The notes under the pieces are model-generated. The model was given only the letters and a program-made list of their open reading frames with translations. It did no database searches and had not been told where the DNA came from. Shown in pieces: positions 17,577 through 26,767 of a stretch of DNA of 64,000 bases. Location: NCBI GenBank assembly GCA_963741315.1, contig CAVUHK010000001.1, forward strand, positions 248,001 to 312,000, written 5' to 3'. This DNA comes from PALSA-1003 sp963741315 (GTDB lineage: Bacteria > Pseudomonadota > Gammaproteobacteria > Burkholderiales > Casimicrobiaceae). The position numbers were made by a program, and so were the translations under genes. Positions within the stretch are counted from its first letter, which is position 1, and each line of letters begins with the position of its first letter.

Positions 17577-18194
17577 CTATTTCAGTGCAGCTTTGGCAAG
17601 CTTGCTCGCCGTCTTGACCGTTCGCTTGGCGGTCTTGGTCGCCCTGGACACGGTCTTGGCGGCAGTTCCGCTCGCCGAAGAAACCGTGCGCGCCGCGGTG
17701 CGCGTCGCCGACTTGACCGCGCCGGTGACCATCTTCTCCATTGACCTGCGCGGCGGCGGGCGCTTGATGCCCTGCGCCTTGAGCAGCGCGTTAACCGCTT
17801 CCGACAATTCGTTTACCCGTTCGGTGAGCCGCTCGACGTCCGATGACGTGTAGACGCCCAACTGCCCCAACGCGCGAGCGACGCGCTCCTGGAATACCTG
17901 CTCGAGCTTGTCCCACGTGCCGCCAGCCATCGCCTGCATCTCCTTTGCCTTGGACGCTGCCGCGCCGCGCGCCGCATCGGCGGTGGCCGCGGCGGCCTGC
18001 CGGGTCTTCGCTTCCAGTGTGGCGCCCTGTTTCACCAGCGAATCGAACACCTGTGCGCCCCCAGCCTGCGCCTTGGAGAAGGCACCGAGCCCCGCGAGCC
18101 AAATCTGGTGCGAGGATTTCAACACCGATTGCGCCAGATTCGATGCATCTGGCGCATCGCCGCCGGCAAGGCCGGCTTTCGCTTTCTTGAGCAT
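17577..18194 (-). CDS. Phasin-family protein with long histone-H1-like tail
   Basis: A 205-residue phasin with GAGGAG before the ATG. Residues about 20-130 hold the granule-binding helices (SSHQIWLAGLGAFSKAQAGG, VFDSLVKQGATLEAKTR, then the RVNELSEAVNALLKAQG coiled coil), as in the PhaI/PhaF (TIGR01837) family. The last 55 residues are a Ser/Thr/Ala/Lys/Arg repeat tail (KTVSRATKTAKRTVKTASK) resembling histone H1. It is the paralogue of the phasin at 8146 and is divergent from the fatty acyl-CoA reductase, so it may coat wax-ester or PHA granules and tie them to DNA. Confidence 0.82.
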   Translation of the reverse strand: MLKKAKAGLAGGDAPDASNLAQSVLKSSHQIWLAGLGAFSKAQAGGAQVFDSLVKQGATLEAKTRQAAAATADAARGAAASKAKEMQAMAGGTWDKLEQVFQERVARALGQLGVYTSSDVERLTERVNELSEAVNALLKAQGIKRPPPRRSMEKMVTGAVKSATRTAARTVSSASGTAAKTVSRATKTAKRTVKTASKLAKAALK

Positions 18195-18291
18195 CGCGTT
18201 TCTCCTCACCAAGCATGCGCCACAACGGCTGGATGCATTGTAAGCGATGATTTTAGAGGCGGCATACCAAACTGCCACGTGCTTGCGTCGC

Positions 18292-18322
18292 CTGACGGAC
18301 CGCCTCGTGCCAACAGTATAAT
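18292..18322 (+). promoter_or_regulatory. Candidate promoter of the fatty acyl-CoA reductase gene
   Basis: A consensus TATAAT lies at 18317-18322, with a weak -35 (CTGACG, 18292-18297) at 19-base spacing. It is 93 bases ahead of the ATG at 18415 in the 220-bp divergent gap shared with the phasin gene. Only the -10 is convincing. Confidence 0.35.
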
Positions 18323-18414
18323 GAGCCGGTTCGGTTGCGCCCGGCGACCGTCCTGCGAGCGCGGCCGCCATGGCGATACCGCGCCGAAATCGAACATTCG
18401 GGGGAGGAATCGCG

Positions 18415-20401
18415 ATGGCTTATTTCGTCACCGGCGGCACCGGCTTCATCGGTCGCTTTCTCGTCCAGGATCTGCTCAAGCGCGGACAGCCGATCTACGC
18501 GCTGGTGCGCAAGAATTCGCAGAAGAAATTGGCCGAATTGCGCGAAACCTGGGGCGTCGACGACAAGCGCGTCGTTGGCATCGTCGGCGATCTCTCCAAG
18601 CCGAAGCTGGGCATCTCCGACGCCGACCTGAAACTGCTCAAGGGCAAGGTCGACCACTTCTTCCATCTCGCTGCCGTCTACGATCTCAACGCCAGCGCCG
18701 AGGCACAGGAAGCCGGCAACATCGATGGGACGCGACACGCGGTGCAACTCGCCGACGCGGTCAAGGCCGGCTGCTTTCATCACGTGAGCTCGATCGCGGC
18801 CGCGGGGCTCTACGACGGCGTGTTCCGCGAGGACATGTTCGAAGAGGCCGAGGACCTCGATCACCCATACTTTCGCACCAAGCACCTGTCCGAGGGCGTG
18901 GTGCGCAACGAGTGCAAACGGCCGTGGCGGATCTATCGTCCCGGCTTCGTGGTCGGCGATTCCAAAACCGGCTACATGGACAAGATCGACGGGCCGTATT
19001 ACTTCTTCAAGCTGATCCAGCGCCTGCGCGACATCCTTCCGCCGTGGATGCCGACCATCGGTATCGAGGGCGGCCGCATCAACATCGTGCCGGTCGATTT
19101 CGTTGCCGCCGCCCTTGACTACCTCGCACACAAGAAAGGGCTCGACGGCAAGTGCTTCCACCTGACCGATCCGTCGCCGCATCGCATTGGCGAGGTCCTG
19201 AACATCTTCGCCCGCGCCGGCCATGCGCCGCAGATGACCATGCGCATCAATGCGCGAATGTTCGGTTTCATTCCGGCGCCGATTCTCTATGGCCTTGGCT
19301 CGCTCGCGCCGGTGAAGCGGATGATTCGCGCGGTGCTCAAGGACCTGGGCATTCCCAAGGATGTGTTCTCGTTCGTCAACTGGCCGACGCGCTACGACAA
19401 TCGAGAAGCCGCGAAGGCGCTGAAGGGCTCCGGCATCGCCGTGCCTCATCTCGAGACGTATGCGCCGAAGCTGTGGGATTACTGGGAGCGCAATCTCGAC
19501 CCGGCGCTGTTCATCGATCGCACTCTGTCGGGCCGGGTCAAGGAAAAGGTTGTGGTCGTCACCGGCGCGTCATCGGGCATCGGCAAGGCGACCTCGCTCA
19601 AGCTCGCCGTGGCCGGCGCCAAGGTGATGCTGGTCGCGCGCGGCGAGGAAAAGCTGGTCGACACCAAGAAGGAAATCGAGGCCGCCGGCGGCAGGGCCTG
19701 GATGTACACCTGCGACGTGGCGGACCTGGCCTCGTGCGACGCACTGGTCGCAAAGGTGCTCAAGGACCACGGCTCCTGCGATTACCTGATCAACAACGCC
19801 GGGCGCTCGATTCGCCGCGGGATCATCAATTCGATGGACCGCTTCCACGACTTCGAGCGCACGATGCAGCTCAACTACTTCGGTGCGTTGCGACTGATCA
19901 TGGGGTTCCTGCCGAAGATGATCGAACACAAGCGCGGCCACATCATCAACATCTCGTCGATCGGCGTGCTTGTCGAGCTCGCCGCGCTTCTCGGCCTACG
20001 TCGCGTCGAAATCCGCGCTCGATGCGTTCTCGGCATGCGCCGGATCGGAATTCCTCGACAAGGGCGTCAACTTCACCACCATCAACATGCCGCTCGTGCG
20101 CACGCCGATGATCGCGCCGACCAAGATGTACGAAAACGTGCCCACGCTTTCCTCCGAGGAAGCCGCCGACCTGGTCGTCGAGGCGATCGTCTACAAGCCG
20201 GTGCGCATCGCGACGCGCTTGGGCATCTTCGGCGCGGTGGCACACGCGATCGCGCCGCGGCTCACGCAGATCCTGCTCAACACCGCGTTCAACATGTTCC
20301 CGGATTCCAGCGCCGCGGCGGGCAAGAAGGACGGCGAGCAGAAGCCGCTGTCGCCGGAACAGATGGCGTTCGCGCAGCTGACGCAGGGGATCCACTGGTA
20401 A
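18415..20401 (+). CDS. Alcohol-forming fatty acyl-CoA reductase, two-SDR-domain type, with a +1 frame break
   Basis: It starts at ATG 18415 after GGGGAGGAA. The N-terminal extended-SDR domain (TGGTGFIGRFLVQDLLKRG; YFRTK active-site pair) and the C-terminal classical SDR domain (VVVTGASSGIGKATS; NNAGRSIRRG; YVASK) match, almost segment by segment, the Marinobacter Maqu_2220-type enzyme (about 661 residues) that reduces acyl-CoA to fatty alcohol, as I recall that sequence. After NISSIGVL at about 19970 the frame shifts. Removing one T from CTTG at 19969-19972 restores SSSPRFSAYVASKSALDAF through to the stop at 20401. Without the fix the reductase domain is truncated. With the wax-ester synthase it would give wax-ester synthesis. 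Confidence 0.85.
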
Positions 20402-20563
20402 GCGCTTCGTTGCCGGCCCGGGCAGGCGCGTACGGGTAGCGCCTCGCCGGGTGACCCGCTCTTGCTCGCCATTCCGGGGCGCTCGGCGGCGCACGGCTGG
20501 TCGACGCCCCTGCGTTGCCGTACATTATCCACCCTGCGATTGTGCCTTTTGGGAGGCGTTGGG

Positions 20564-23194
20564 GTGCACGGCCAATCCGCGGTCACGACATATCTATTTA
20601 CGGATATAGAGGGTAGCACTCGCCTCTGGGAGCAGGATCCCGAGGGAATGCGTAGCGCGCTGGCGCGCCACGACGAATTGACGCGCTCGGCGGTCGAGCA
20701 ACATCACGGCCGCGTCGTCAAGACGACCGGAGACGGGTTTCATGCGGCGTTTGAGGATCCGCTGGACGCGCTGAACGCCGTGTTGCAATTGCAGCTCGCA
20801 TTGTCAGATCCCGGCGCAACGGCAGGCGTGGCGCTGCACGTGCGCGCCGGCCTCCACGCGGGGGTCGATGAGCGCCGCGACAACGATTACTTCGGCCCAG
20901 TGGTCAATCGCGCCGCGCGCATCATGGCTTCCGCTCATGGTGGACAGATTCTGGCGTCTCGAGCAGTTGTTTCGTTGCTCGCCGATCGCCTGCCGAAGGA
21001 CACAGCACTGCGCGACCTGGGCAGTGTCCGATTGCGTGACTTGGCGAATGCCGAACCGGTGTTTCAGGTCACGCATCCTCGCCTGCGCATGGAATTCCCG
21101 GCGCTGCGTTCGCTTGAAGCAACGCCGAACAACCTTCCACAGCAGGTGACCTCGTTCGTGGGCCGCGATCGCGAGCTGGAAGAAATCAAGCGGCTGCTCA
21201 AGACTACGCGGCTGCTTACTCTGGTTGGCACGGGCGGTCTCGGCAAAACCCGGCTATCGCTGCAGGCGGCAGCCGACATCATCGATCATTACCCTGATGG
21301 CGTTTGGTTCGTGGAGCTCGCGGCAATTACCGACGAAGCACGCGTTGTGCAGGCTGTGGCGACGGTGCTAGGAGTCCGGGAGGAACCGGGCTTGTCTCTG
21401 GCACACTCCCTCGTCCGATTTTTGGCAACTCGGCACCTGCTGATCATCCTCGACAACTGCGAGCATCTGGTGCGCGCCTGCGCCAAATTGTGCAAGGACG
21501 TTCTTCAATCCGCCCCGGGGGTAAGTGTGCTTGCGTCCAGCCGCGAACCCCTCCGAGTCGGCGGTGAGATGACCTATGCCGTGCCGCCGCTATCGGTGCC
21601 CGATCCCTCACGCCAATGGACGCAGGCGTCCCTGGCCCATTTCGAAGCCGCGCAGCTTTTCGTCAGCCGTGTCGCCGCCGTCCAGCCCAACTTCGTCTTC
21701 GACGACGACAGCGCGCACGCGATCGCCGAGGTCTGCTATCGCCTAGACGGCATCCCACTTGCGCTGGAGCTCGCAGCGGCGCGCGCCGGATCATTGCCGC
21801 TCCGGGCCATCGCCGGGCGCCTTACCGACCGCTTTCGCCTGCTGTCGCGCGGCGATCGCACCGCGCTGCCCCGCCAGCAAACACTGCGCGCGTTGATCGA
21901 CTGGAGCCACGAGCTGCTCACCGAGCATGAGCAAGTTCTGTTTCGCCGCCTCGGCACCTTCGCTGGCGGCTGGACGCTGGAGGCAGCCGAAGCAGTGTGC
22001 AGCGCTGCTCCGCTGGATTTGGAGCAGGTATTGGATCTGCTTTCGCAGCTCGTGGAGAAGTCGCTGGTTGTGATCGAACCGCTCAGTGGACGCTACCGCT
22101 TCCTCGACACCATCGCTCAATATGCGCGCGACCGGCTGCAGGAGAGCACCGAAGACGCCGCGGTGCGCAAGCACCATATTGAGCATTTCCGCGCGTTCGC
22201 GGAGCAGGCCCGACCTGCGCTCGCCGGCCCGGAGCAAGCTCGCTGGCTGGCGCGCCTTGACGACGAGTTCGACAATCTCATTGCCGCGATAACCGCTTGC
22301 GCGACATCGACAGAGGCAGCCGAATCGGGTCTCAAGCTCGCGTCGGCCTTGCGGCCCTACTGGATCATGCGCGGGCTTCTCGGCGTGGGTCACGCGCGAA
22401 CCTTGGCCGCGCTCGACCATCCCGGCGCTGCAGCGCGAACCCTTACTCGGTGCCGCGCGCTATCGGACGCCGGCACTCTGGCCTACTTCATGGGAAATTA
22501 TCCGGAGTCGAGGCGCCTGCTGGACGAAGGATTGGCGATCGCCCGCGAGATCGGGGATTCAGAACGTATCCGGCCACTGCTACACACCTCAGGCATGGCT
22601 CTAATGGGCGAAGGCGACCTGTCGCGTGCAAGGGAACTGCTCGATGAAGCATTGGTTCTTGCCGAAGCCTCGGGTAACAAGCACCACGTGGGCGCCGCGC
22701 TGAACGCGCTCGGTCAGCTGCATCGTCTTCATGGCGACCTCGATATCGCCGAAGACCACTACACGCGCATGATCGGACTCGAGCGCGACGTGGGCGATCG
22801 CGATGCCATGGCAATGGGTCTGCTCAATCTAGCGATCGTCGCGATCGGCCGCAACCAGCGCGAGCGCGCCAAACAGCTGCTGCGAGATGCGCTCTTGATA
22901 ACCAACGAACTCGGGCTGCGAGCGGCGGGACAGAGCGTGCTCGAGATCTGCGCCGGCCTCGCTGTGCTCGAGGGGGACTGGCAGCGCGCGGCGTTCTTCT
23001 ACGGAGCCGCAGAAGCACAGGCGGCGCTCACTAGCCTAGTGCGCGATCCCAGCGATGAAGCCTTCCTGTCTCCGCTAATCGACTCCGTCCGGCAGACCAT
23101 AGGCGCGGAGGCATTTGCAGTGGCCACCGACGAAGGGCGCGCCTGTGAATACGCCGCCGCGCTCGGAGCGGCCTCCACCTGGCTGACCGACTGA
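20564..23194 (+). CDS. Class III cyclase domain - ATPase - TPR regulator
   Basis: An 876-residue protein. GTG 20564 has GGGAGG eight bases upstream and directly precedes the conserved cyclase opening. The class III nucleotide cyclase domain (about 6-170) keeps both metal-binding Asp residues (Asp14 in FTDIEGSTRLWE and Asp57 in TTGDGFHAAF). An STAND/AAA-type ATPase follows, with Walker A VGTGGLGKTR (221-230) and Walker B LLIILDNCEHL. The C-terminal third is TPR-like (GDLDIAEDHYTRMIGLERDV). There is no DNA-binding domain at the end. It is a probable cAMP-linked signalling protein whose input is unknown. It stands alone 162 bases after the acyl-CoA reductase. Confidence 0.82.
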   Translation: MHGQSAVTTYLFTDIEGSTRLWEQDPEGMRSALARHDELTRSAVEQHHGRVVKTTGDGFHAAFEDPLDALNAVLQLQLALSDPGATAGVALHVRAGLHAGVDERRDNDYFGPVVNRAARIMASAHGGQILASRAVVSLLADRLPKDTALRDLGSVRLRDLANAEPVFQVTHPRLRMEFPALRSLEATPNNLPQQVTSFVGRDRELEEIKRLLKTTRLLTLVGTGGLGKTRLSLQAAADIIDHYPDGVWFVELAAITDEARVVQAVATVLGVREEPGLSLAHSLVRFLATRHLLIILDNCEHLVRACAKLCKDVLQSAPGVSVLASSREPLRVGGEMTYAVPPLSVPDPSRQWTQASLAHFEAAQLFVSRVAAVQPNFVFDDDSAHAIAEVCYRLDGIPLALELAAARAGSLPLRAIAGRLTDRFRLLSRGDRTALPRQQTLRALIDWSHELLTEHEQVLFRRLGTFAGGWTLEAAEAVCSAAPLDLEQVLDLLSQLVEKSLVVIEPLSGRYRFLDTIAQYARDRLQESTEDAAVRKHHIEHFRAFAEQARPALAGPEQARWLARLDDEFDNLIAAITACATSTEAAESGLKLASALRPYWIMRGLLGVGHARTLAALDHPGAAARTLTRCRALSDAGTLAYFMGNYPESRRLLDEGLAIAREIGDSERIRPLLHTSGMALMGEGDLSRARELLDEALVLAEASGNKHHVGAALNALGQLHRLHGDLDIAEDHYTRMIGLERDVGDRDAMAMGLLNLAIVAIGRNQRERAKQLLRDALLITNELGLRAAGQSVLEICAGLAVLEGDWQRAAFFYGAAEAQAALTSLVRDPSDEAFLSPLIDSVRQTIGAEAFAVATDEGRACEYAAALGAASTWLTD

Positions 23195-23221
23195 CCGTGC
23201 CGCCGTGATGCGCGCCCCGGG

Positions 23222-23713
23222 CTAGTCCATCGCAACAGATGGATCGAGGATGATCGGCCCGCCACCATCGTCTCGATTCACCGTGACCTTGTATTTCCAG
23301 ACCTTGGGATTCGTGTCCGCCTGATTGAACCAACAGGTAACGACCTTCGGACGAATCTTCGTGCAATTTAGCGTCGGTGCGCCGGGAGTTACGCTCACGA
23401 TTGCCATGCTGTCGGCAAACGTTGACGTATGAGTGCTGATCATCGAGTTCGATACGAGGTAAAACGTCAATACATACGTTCCGTCGGGCTGCTGCATGGA
23501 CGGACGCATCGGCTCCTGATCGACTACGAGGCGATCGCGAATCTGAAACACGATCGGGTTGTGCGGGTCGAAGCCCGGGCTGCCACCAACAAAGGCCGGG
23601 TCTTTAAGCGTTACCATTACCTTACGGCCGCTGATATCGAGCGTCTGAGTTGTCGTGCAACCCGACATGCTGGCGCACAATGCCAGCGCTATTGAAATCG
23701 TCCGCTTGTCCAT
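23222..23713 (-). CDS. Predicted lipoprotein of unknown function
   Basis: A 163-residue protein starting MDKRTISIALALCASMSGC with an AAGGGGGGA ribosome site. The Cys at residue 19 after SMSG is a reasonable lipobox. The mature part is beta-rich and polar (VMVTLKDPAFVGGS; GTYVLTFYLVSN; VTVNRDDGGGPIILDPS). No family was recognised. The gene is 47 bases after the lipase gene on the same strand, so the two may be cotranscribed. Confidence 0.6.
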   Translation of the reverse strand: MDKRTISIALALCASMSGCTTTQTLDISGRKVMVTLKDPAFVGGSPGFDPHNPIVFQIRDRLVVDQEPMRPSMQQPDGTYVLTFYLVSNSMISTHTSTFADSMAIVSVTPGAPTLNCTKIRPKVVTCWFNQADTNPKVWKYKVTVNRDDGGGPIILDPSVAMD

Positions 23714-23760
23714 GTTCCCCCCTTTGACGGCCGCGGCTCGATGCGCGCGTGCGCTGTAGC

Positions 23761-24708
23761 CTACCGCAATTGTGGCTCTGCGTCGCCTCTTCCAGCCGGC
23801 GCCGCACCGGCGAAGGCGACAGCCTCGCGTGCCAGAGCCAAGCTGGACGTATCGTTCAGGAGCGCATTGTGTCCAACGCCTTTGACGGGGACATTGGTGG
23901 CGCCGCGCAGCTCGCTGCTCCCCTGCGGCGCCACCATGCTGTCGTGCCGCGACCAGATCGACGTCAGCGGCACGGAAAATGGTTCGGTCTCCTGCCTGTT
24001 GAGTTCCGCCAGCCAGGCGTTGCCCGGCCGCATCTGCGCCAGCGCTTGGCCAATCCACATCCACGCCAACACGCTGCCATGGTGAGGTGTGCCGATAGTG
24101 ACCACACACTCAAGGCGCTTGGGGCCCGCCTCCCGGATATAGGCTCGGGCGACCAGCCCCCCCATGCTGTGGCAAACCAACGCAACCTTCGACGCTCCGG
24201 TCGCCGCACACACTGCCTCGATCCTTGCCGAAAGCTGGCGCGCAAAGTGATCGATGCCGGCGTAGGGCGGCGAGAGATTGATGGTGTACACCGGCCCGAT
24301 ACCCAAGCGCATCAGACGCCGCCGGAACCCGAACCAGACGCCGTCGTTGACCAGTACACCATGCACCAGGATGACCGGCCGGCGCGCGGGAGCCGCCTCC
24401 GGGTCGTGCATGAACAGCCGGTGCAATGCCATTGCCGGCCACGACACGGCGACCGCGCGCACTTCGTTGGCAAACAGGCGCAGCGAACCGGCAAAGCCGA
24501 GCCGCGCTTCAGGCGGTCGCGGCGTGCGCCAGATCCACGCCAGGGCAAACCAGAGCGCAACCAACCCGACCACCGGCGCCAGGTACGCAATCGGTGCGCC
24601 GAGCACGAACCACCACGCGGGTGCGCCACTGGCGACGCCCTGGCTGGCCCACGACCAGTAGCCGGCCCCGCCGGCAATCAGCAGTGCGAGAAGTATCAGC
24701 GCGGTCAT
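23761..24708 (-). CDS. Membrane-anchored alpha/beta-hydrolase (triacylglycerol lipase-like)
   Basis: A 315-residue protein with two N-terminal membrane helices (about 2-25 and 33-60) followed by an alpha/beta-hydrolase domain. The oxyanion region is PVILVHGVLVNDGVW, the nucleophile elbow VCHSMGGLVAR (GHSMGG-like, Ser nucleophile), and later SRHDSMVAP and GVGHNALL give the likely Asp and His of the triad. It resembles bacterial lipases (LipA/PF01674-like) held to the inner membrane. The substrate is probably an acylglycerol or other ester. It is followed by a small lipoprotein gene on the same strand. Confidence 0.8.
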   Translation of the reverse strand: MTALILLALLIAGGAGYWSWASQGVASGAPAWWFVLGAPIAYLAPVVGLVALWFALAWIWRTPRPPEARLGFAGSLRLFANEVRAVAVSWPAMALHRLFMHDPEAAPARRPVILVHGVLVNDGVWFGFRRRLMRLGIGPVYTINLSPPYAGIDHFARQLSARIEAVCAATGASKVALVCHSMGGLVARAYIREAGPKRLECVVTIGTPHHGSVLAWMWIGQALAQMRPGNAWLAELNRQETEPFSVPLTSIWSRHDSMVAPQGSSELRGATNVPVKGVGHNALLNDTSSLALAREAVAFAGAAPAGRGDAEPQLR

Positions 24709-24787
24709 TGCGTGTAGCCGCTGCCAGCTGCGCGCGATACAGGCGGTACGACGGAGCTTCGCGCACCCGACGCGACGCTGTGCGGAC

Positions 24788-25639
24788 TCAGACCGGGACC
24801 AGCCCCTTGCGGAAGCGGTTGAGCTGCTGCACGGTCTCGAACGACTGGTCGAACAGCGACGACAGGTTCTTGAGGATCATGCGCGACACCCGCTTTTCCC
24901 AGTCGCGATTGAAGTCGATCTGGTGGTCGAGCCAGCGCTCCAGCCACACCGGGTCCGGCAGCCGGCTTTGCACCGTGTCATTGGGGAACAACCCCTTGTT
25001 GACGTGCAGGTTGGTCGGATGCAGCGGCTTGCCAGCGCGGTGCGGGCTGGCCATCAGCACGCCAATCTTGGTGAACGCGCGCTTGGCTTCCTCGCCAAAA
25101 CGCTCGAGCGCACGACGCATGAAGCGCAGGTATGCGCCGCCATGGCGGGCCTCGTCCTGCGAGATCAGCTGGTAGATGTGCTTGAGGACGGGTTCGGTAT
25201 GCCACTCCGCGGCGCGCCGATACCAGTGGTTGAGCCGAATCTCGCCGCAGAAGTGCAGCATCAGCGTTTCCAATGGCGGCGCGGGGTCGAATTCGAAGCG
25301 CACCGCGTGCAATTCGTCCTCCGTCGGCATCTTGTCCGGACGGAAACGGCGCAGGTATTCCTGCAGCACCAGCGAGTGCTTCTGCTCTTCGTAGAACCAG
25401 ATCGACATGAACGCGGAAAAATCGCTGTCGGCGTGGTTGTCGCGCAGGAACATTTCGGTGGCGGGCAGCGCGGACCATTCGGTGATGGCGTTCATCTTCA
25501 CCGTCTCGGCCTGCTCGTCGGACAGCAGCGCCGGATCGAAATTTGCCCAAGGTACATCGTCGACGAGATCCCAGCGAACCTGTTCGAATTGCTGGAACAG
25601 TTCGGGGTAGAGCATTACGTTTGGCTTCAATGGGCGCAT
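24788..25639 (-). CDS. Ferritin-like diiron protein, acyl-ACP desaturase-like
   Basis: A 283-residue helical protein with two iron-ligand motifs: EEQKH (E85xxH88) and DEARHGG (E163xxH166). This spacing is typical of soluble acyl-[ACP] desaturases (PF03405) and related diiron oxygenases. There is no signal or membrane helix. ATG 25639 gives MRPLKPNVMLYPELF; ATG 25615 is an alternative start. It lies downstream of the CarH-type regulator on the same strand with a perfect 28-bp palindrome between them. A fatty-acid desaturase or hydroxylase fits the lipid-remodelling genes across the divergent promoter. An AurF-like N-oxygenase is less likely. Confidence 0.7.
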   Translation of the reverse strand: MRPLKPNVMLYPELFQQFEQVRWDLVDDVPWANFDPALLSDEQAETVKMNAITEWSALPATEMFLRDNHADSDFSAFMSIWFYEEQKHSLVLQEYLRRFRPDKMPTEDELHAVRFEFDPAPPLETLMLHFCGEIRLNHWYRRAAEWHTEPVLKHIYQLISQDEARHGGAYLRFMRRALERFGEEAKRAFTKIGVLMASPHRAGKPLHPTNLHVNKGLFPNDTVQSRLPDPVWLERWLDHQIDFNRDWEKRVSRMILKNLSSLFDQSFETVQQLNRFRKGLVPV

Positions 25640-25660
25640 TCGAGGCGGCCGTTTGGTCGG

Positions 25661-25688
25661 CGTCGCCGTAGTTGCAACTACGGCGACG
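25661..25688. repeat. 28-bp perfect palindrome upstream of the desaturase-like gene
   Basis: The 28 bases at 25661-25688 are self-complementary over their whole length, centred on GTTGCAAC at 25671-25678. The site is in the 166-bp gap between the CarH-type gene and the desaturase-like gene, 22 bases ahead of the latter's start. There is no T run on either side. It could be an operator for the desaturase gene, a cruciform-type terminator for the regulator gene, or a mobile palindromic repeat. Confidence 0.6.
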
Positions 25689-25805
25689 GCCTTCCCATGG
25701 ACGCACGATAGGTAGAGGCGGGCGCGATGCTACCACGCCACAGCTACCATTATCCGACTTCGACGGGGGGAGTGCATAACCTTCTGTCCGCTACCGTACC
25801 CAAGG

Positions 25806-26717
25806 CTAGCCCCCCGCGTCGGGCCGGCGGATCTTCAGTGCGGCCGGAGCGTCTGCCAGGTCCGGGAACAGAAGGACGTCCGGCAGCGACTTGCGCAGGC
25901 GGCGGGTCATTTCGCCCCCCGCCCACAGCGCAATGGCCGGCGGGAGACTGCGTCGTAGCGTCAACAGGCCGTCACCGGCCTGGCGCAGCGGAAACGCGGA
26001 CGAGAACGACAGCGCCACGATGTGCGCCTTGTGCGCCAGCGCGGCATTGCGAATGTCGTCGATCGGCATCTGCGTGCCCAGCGAAATGCACTGCGCGCCT
26101 TCCGGCACCAGCAGCGATTCGACCATCAGCAGTCCAAGGGCATGCTGCTCCCCCGGGAAGGTGGTCAGGAGCACGCGCGGGACGCTGGCATGGCGCGGGA
26201 AGGCGTTGATGGCCAGGCGCAGCGTGACCTGCATCTGCTCGCTGAACAGGTGTTCTTCGAAGATCTGCAGATCGCCGCGCATCCACGCTTCGCCCACGGC
26301 CCGGCTGAGCGGCGTTACCGTTTCGAGCACAAAGCGCTGCAGTCCCTGGCGCGCGAGTTGGGTGGCCAGCGCGTGCTGCAGGGCGGCGGCATTGTGTGAG
26401 CGCAACAGGTTGAGCAGATCGCGTTCCAGAGCGGGCGCGACGACCTCCCGGCGCGGGCCGGGGCGGGTTTCGGCCAGGGAGTGCAGCTCCGCTTGGGTGC
26501 GCCGCATCAGCTTGCCGGGGCGCATCCCGGTATCCATCAGCCGTTTGATGGTGCGCAGCTTTGCGACCTGCTCCGGGGGATAGAGTCGTTCGGCGTTTTC
26601 GTCGCGCTGCGGCTCCGGGAAGCCGTATCGACGCTCCCAGACGCGCAATACGTCCTTGGACAGGCCGGTCTCTCGCTCGACCGCGCTAATATTCAGCAGC
26701 AACTTCGCTTCATCCAT
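25806..26717 (-). CDS. MerR-family B12-dependent light sensor (CarH/LitR class)
   Basis: A 303-residue regulator. ATG 26717 follows GGAG at seven-base spacing; an upstream TTG at 26735 is less likely. The N-terminal MerR helix-turn-helix is LNISAVERETGLSKDVLRVWERRYGF. The C-terminal half is a cobalamin-binding unit: the helical cap has W145 and E155-H156, exactly the Wx9EH signature of adenosyl-B12 photoreceptors. The Rossmann part has E190xH192xxG195, the His that ligates cobalt from below. In the known family, dark-state AdoCbl tetramers repress a promoter and light disassembles them. It is divergent from a stress/lipid gene run, across an inverted repeat. Confidence 0.88.
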   Translation of the reverse strand: MDEAKLLLNISAVERETGLSKDVLRVWERRYGFPEPQRDENAERLYPPEQVAKLRTIKRLMDTGMRPGKLMRRTQAELHSLAETRPGPRREVVAPALERDLLNLLRSHNAAALQHALATQLARQGLQRFVLETVTPLSRAVGEAWMRGDLQIFEEHLFSEQMQVTLRLAINAFPRHASVPRVLLTTFPGEQHALGLLMVESLLVPEGAQCISLGTQMPIDDIRNAALAHKAHIVALSFSSAFPLRQAGDGLLTLRRSLPPAIALWAGGEMTRRLRKSLPDVLLFPDLADAPAALKIRRPDAGG

Positions 26718-26767
26718 CGGTCGCTCCGGATGCAACGGTTGACGTGAGGCGATGCATTGATTACGCT

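Noticed and set aside
23714..24109. Long extension upstream of the lipoprotein at 23222
   Set aside because: It lies in the shadow of the lipase gene; MDKRTISIA with a strong ribosome site is the natural start.
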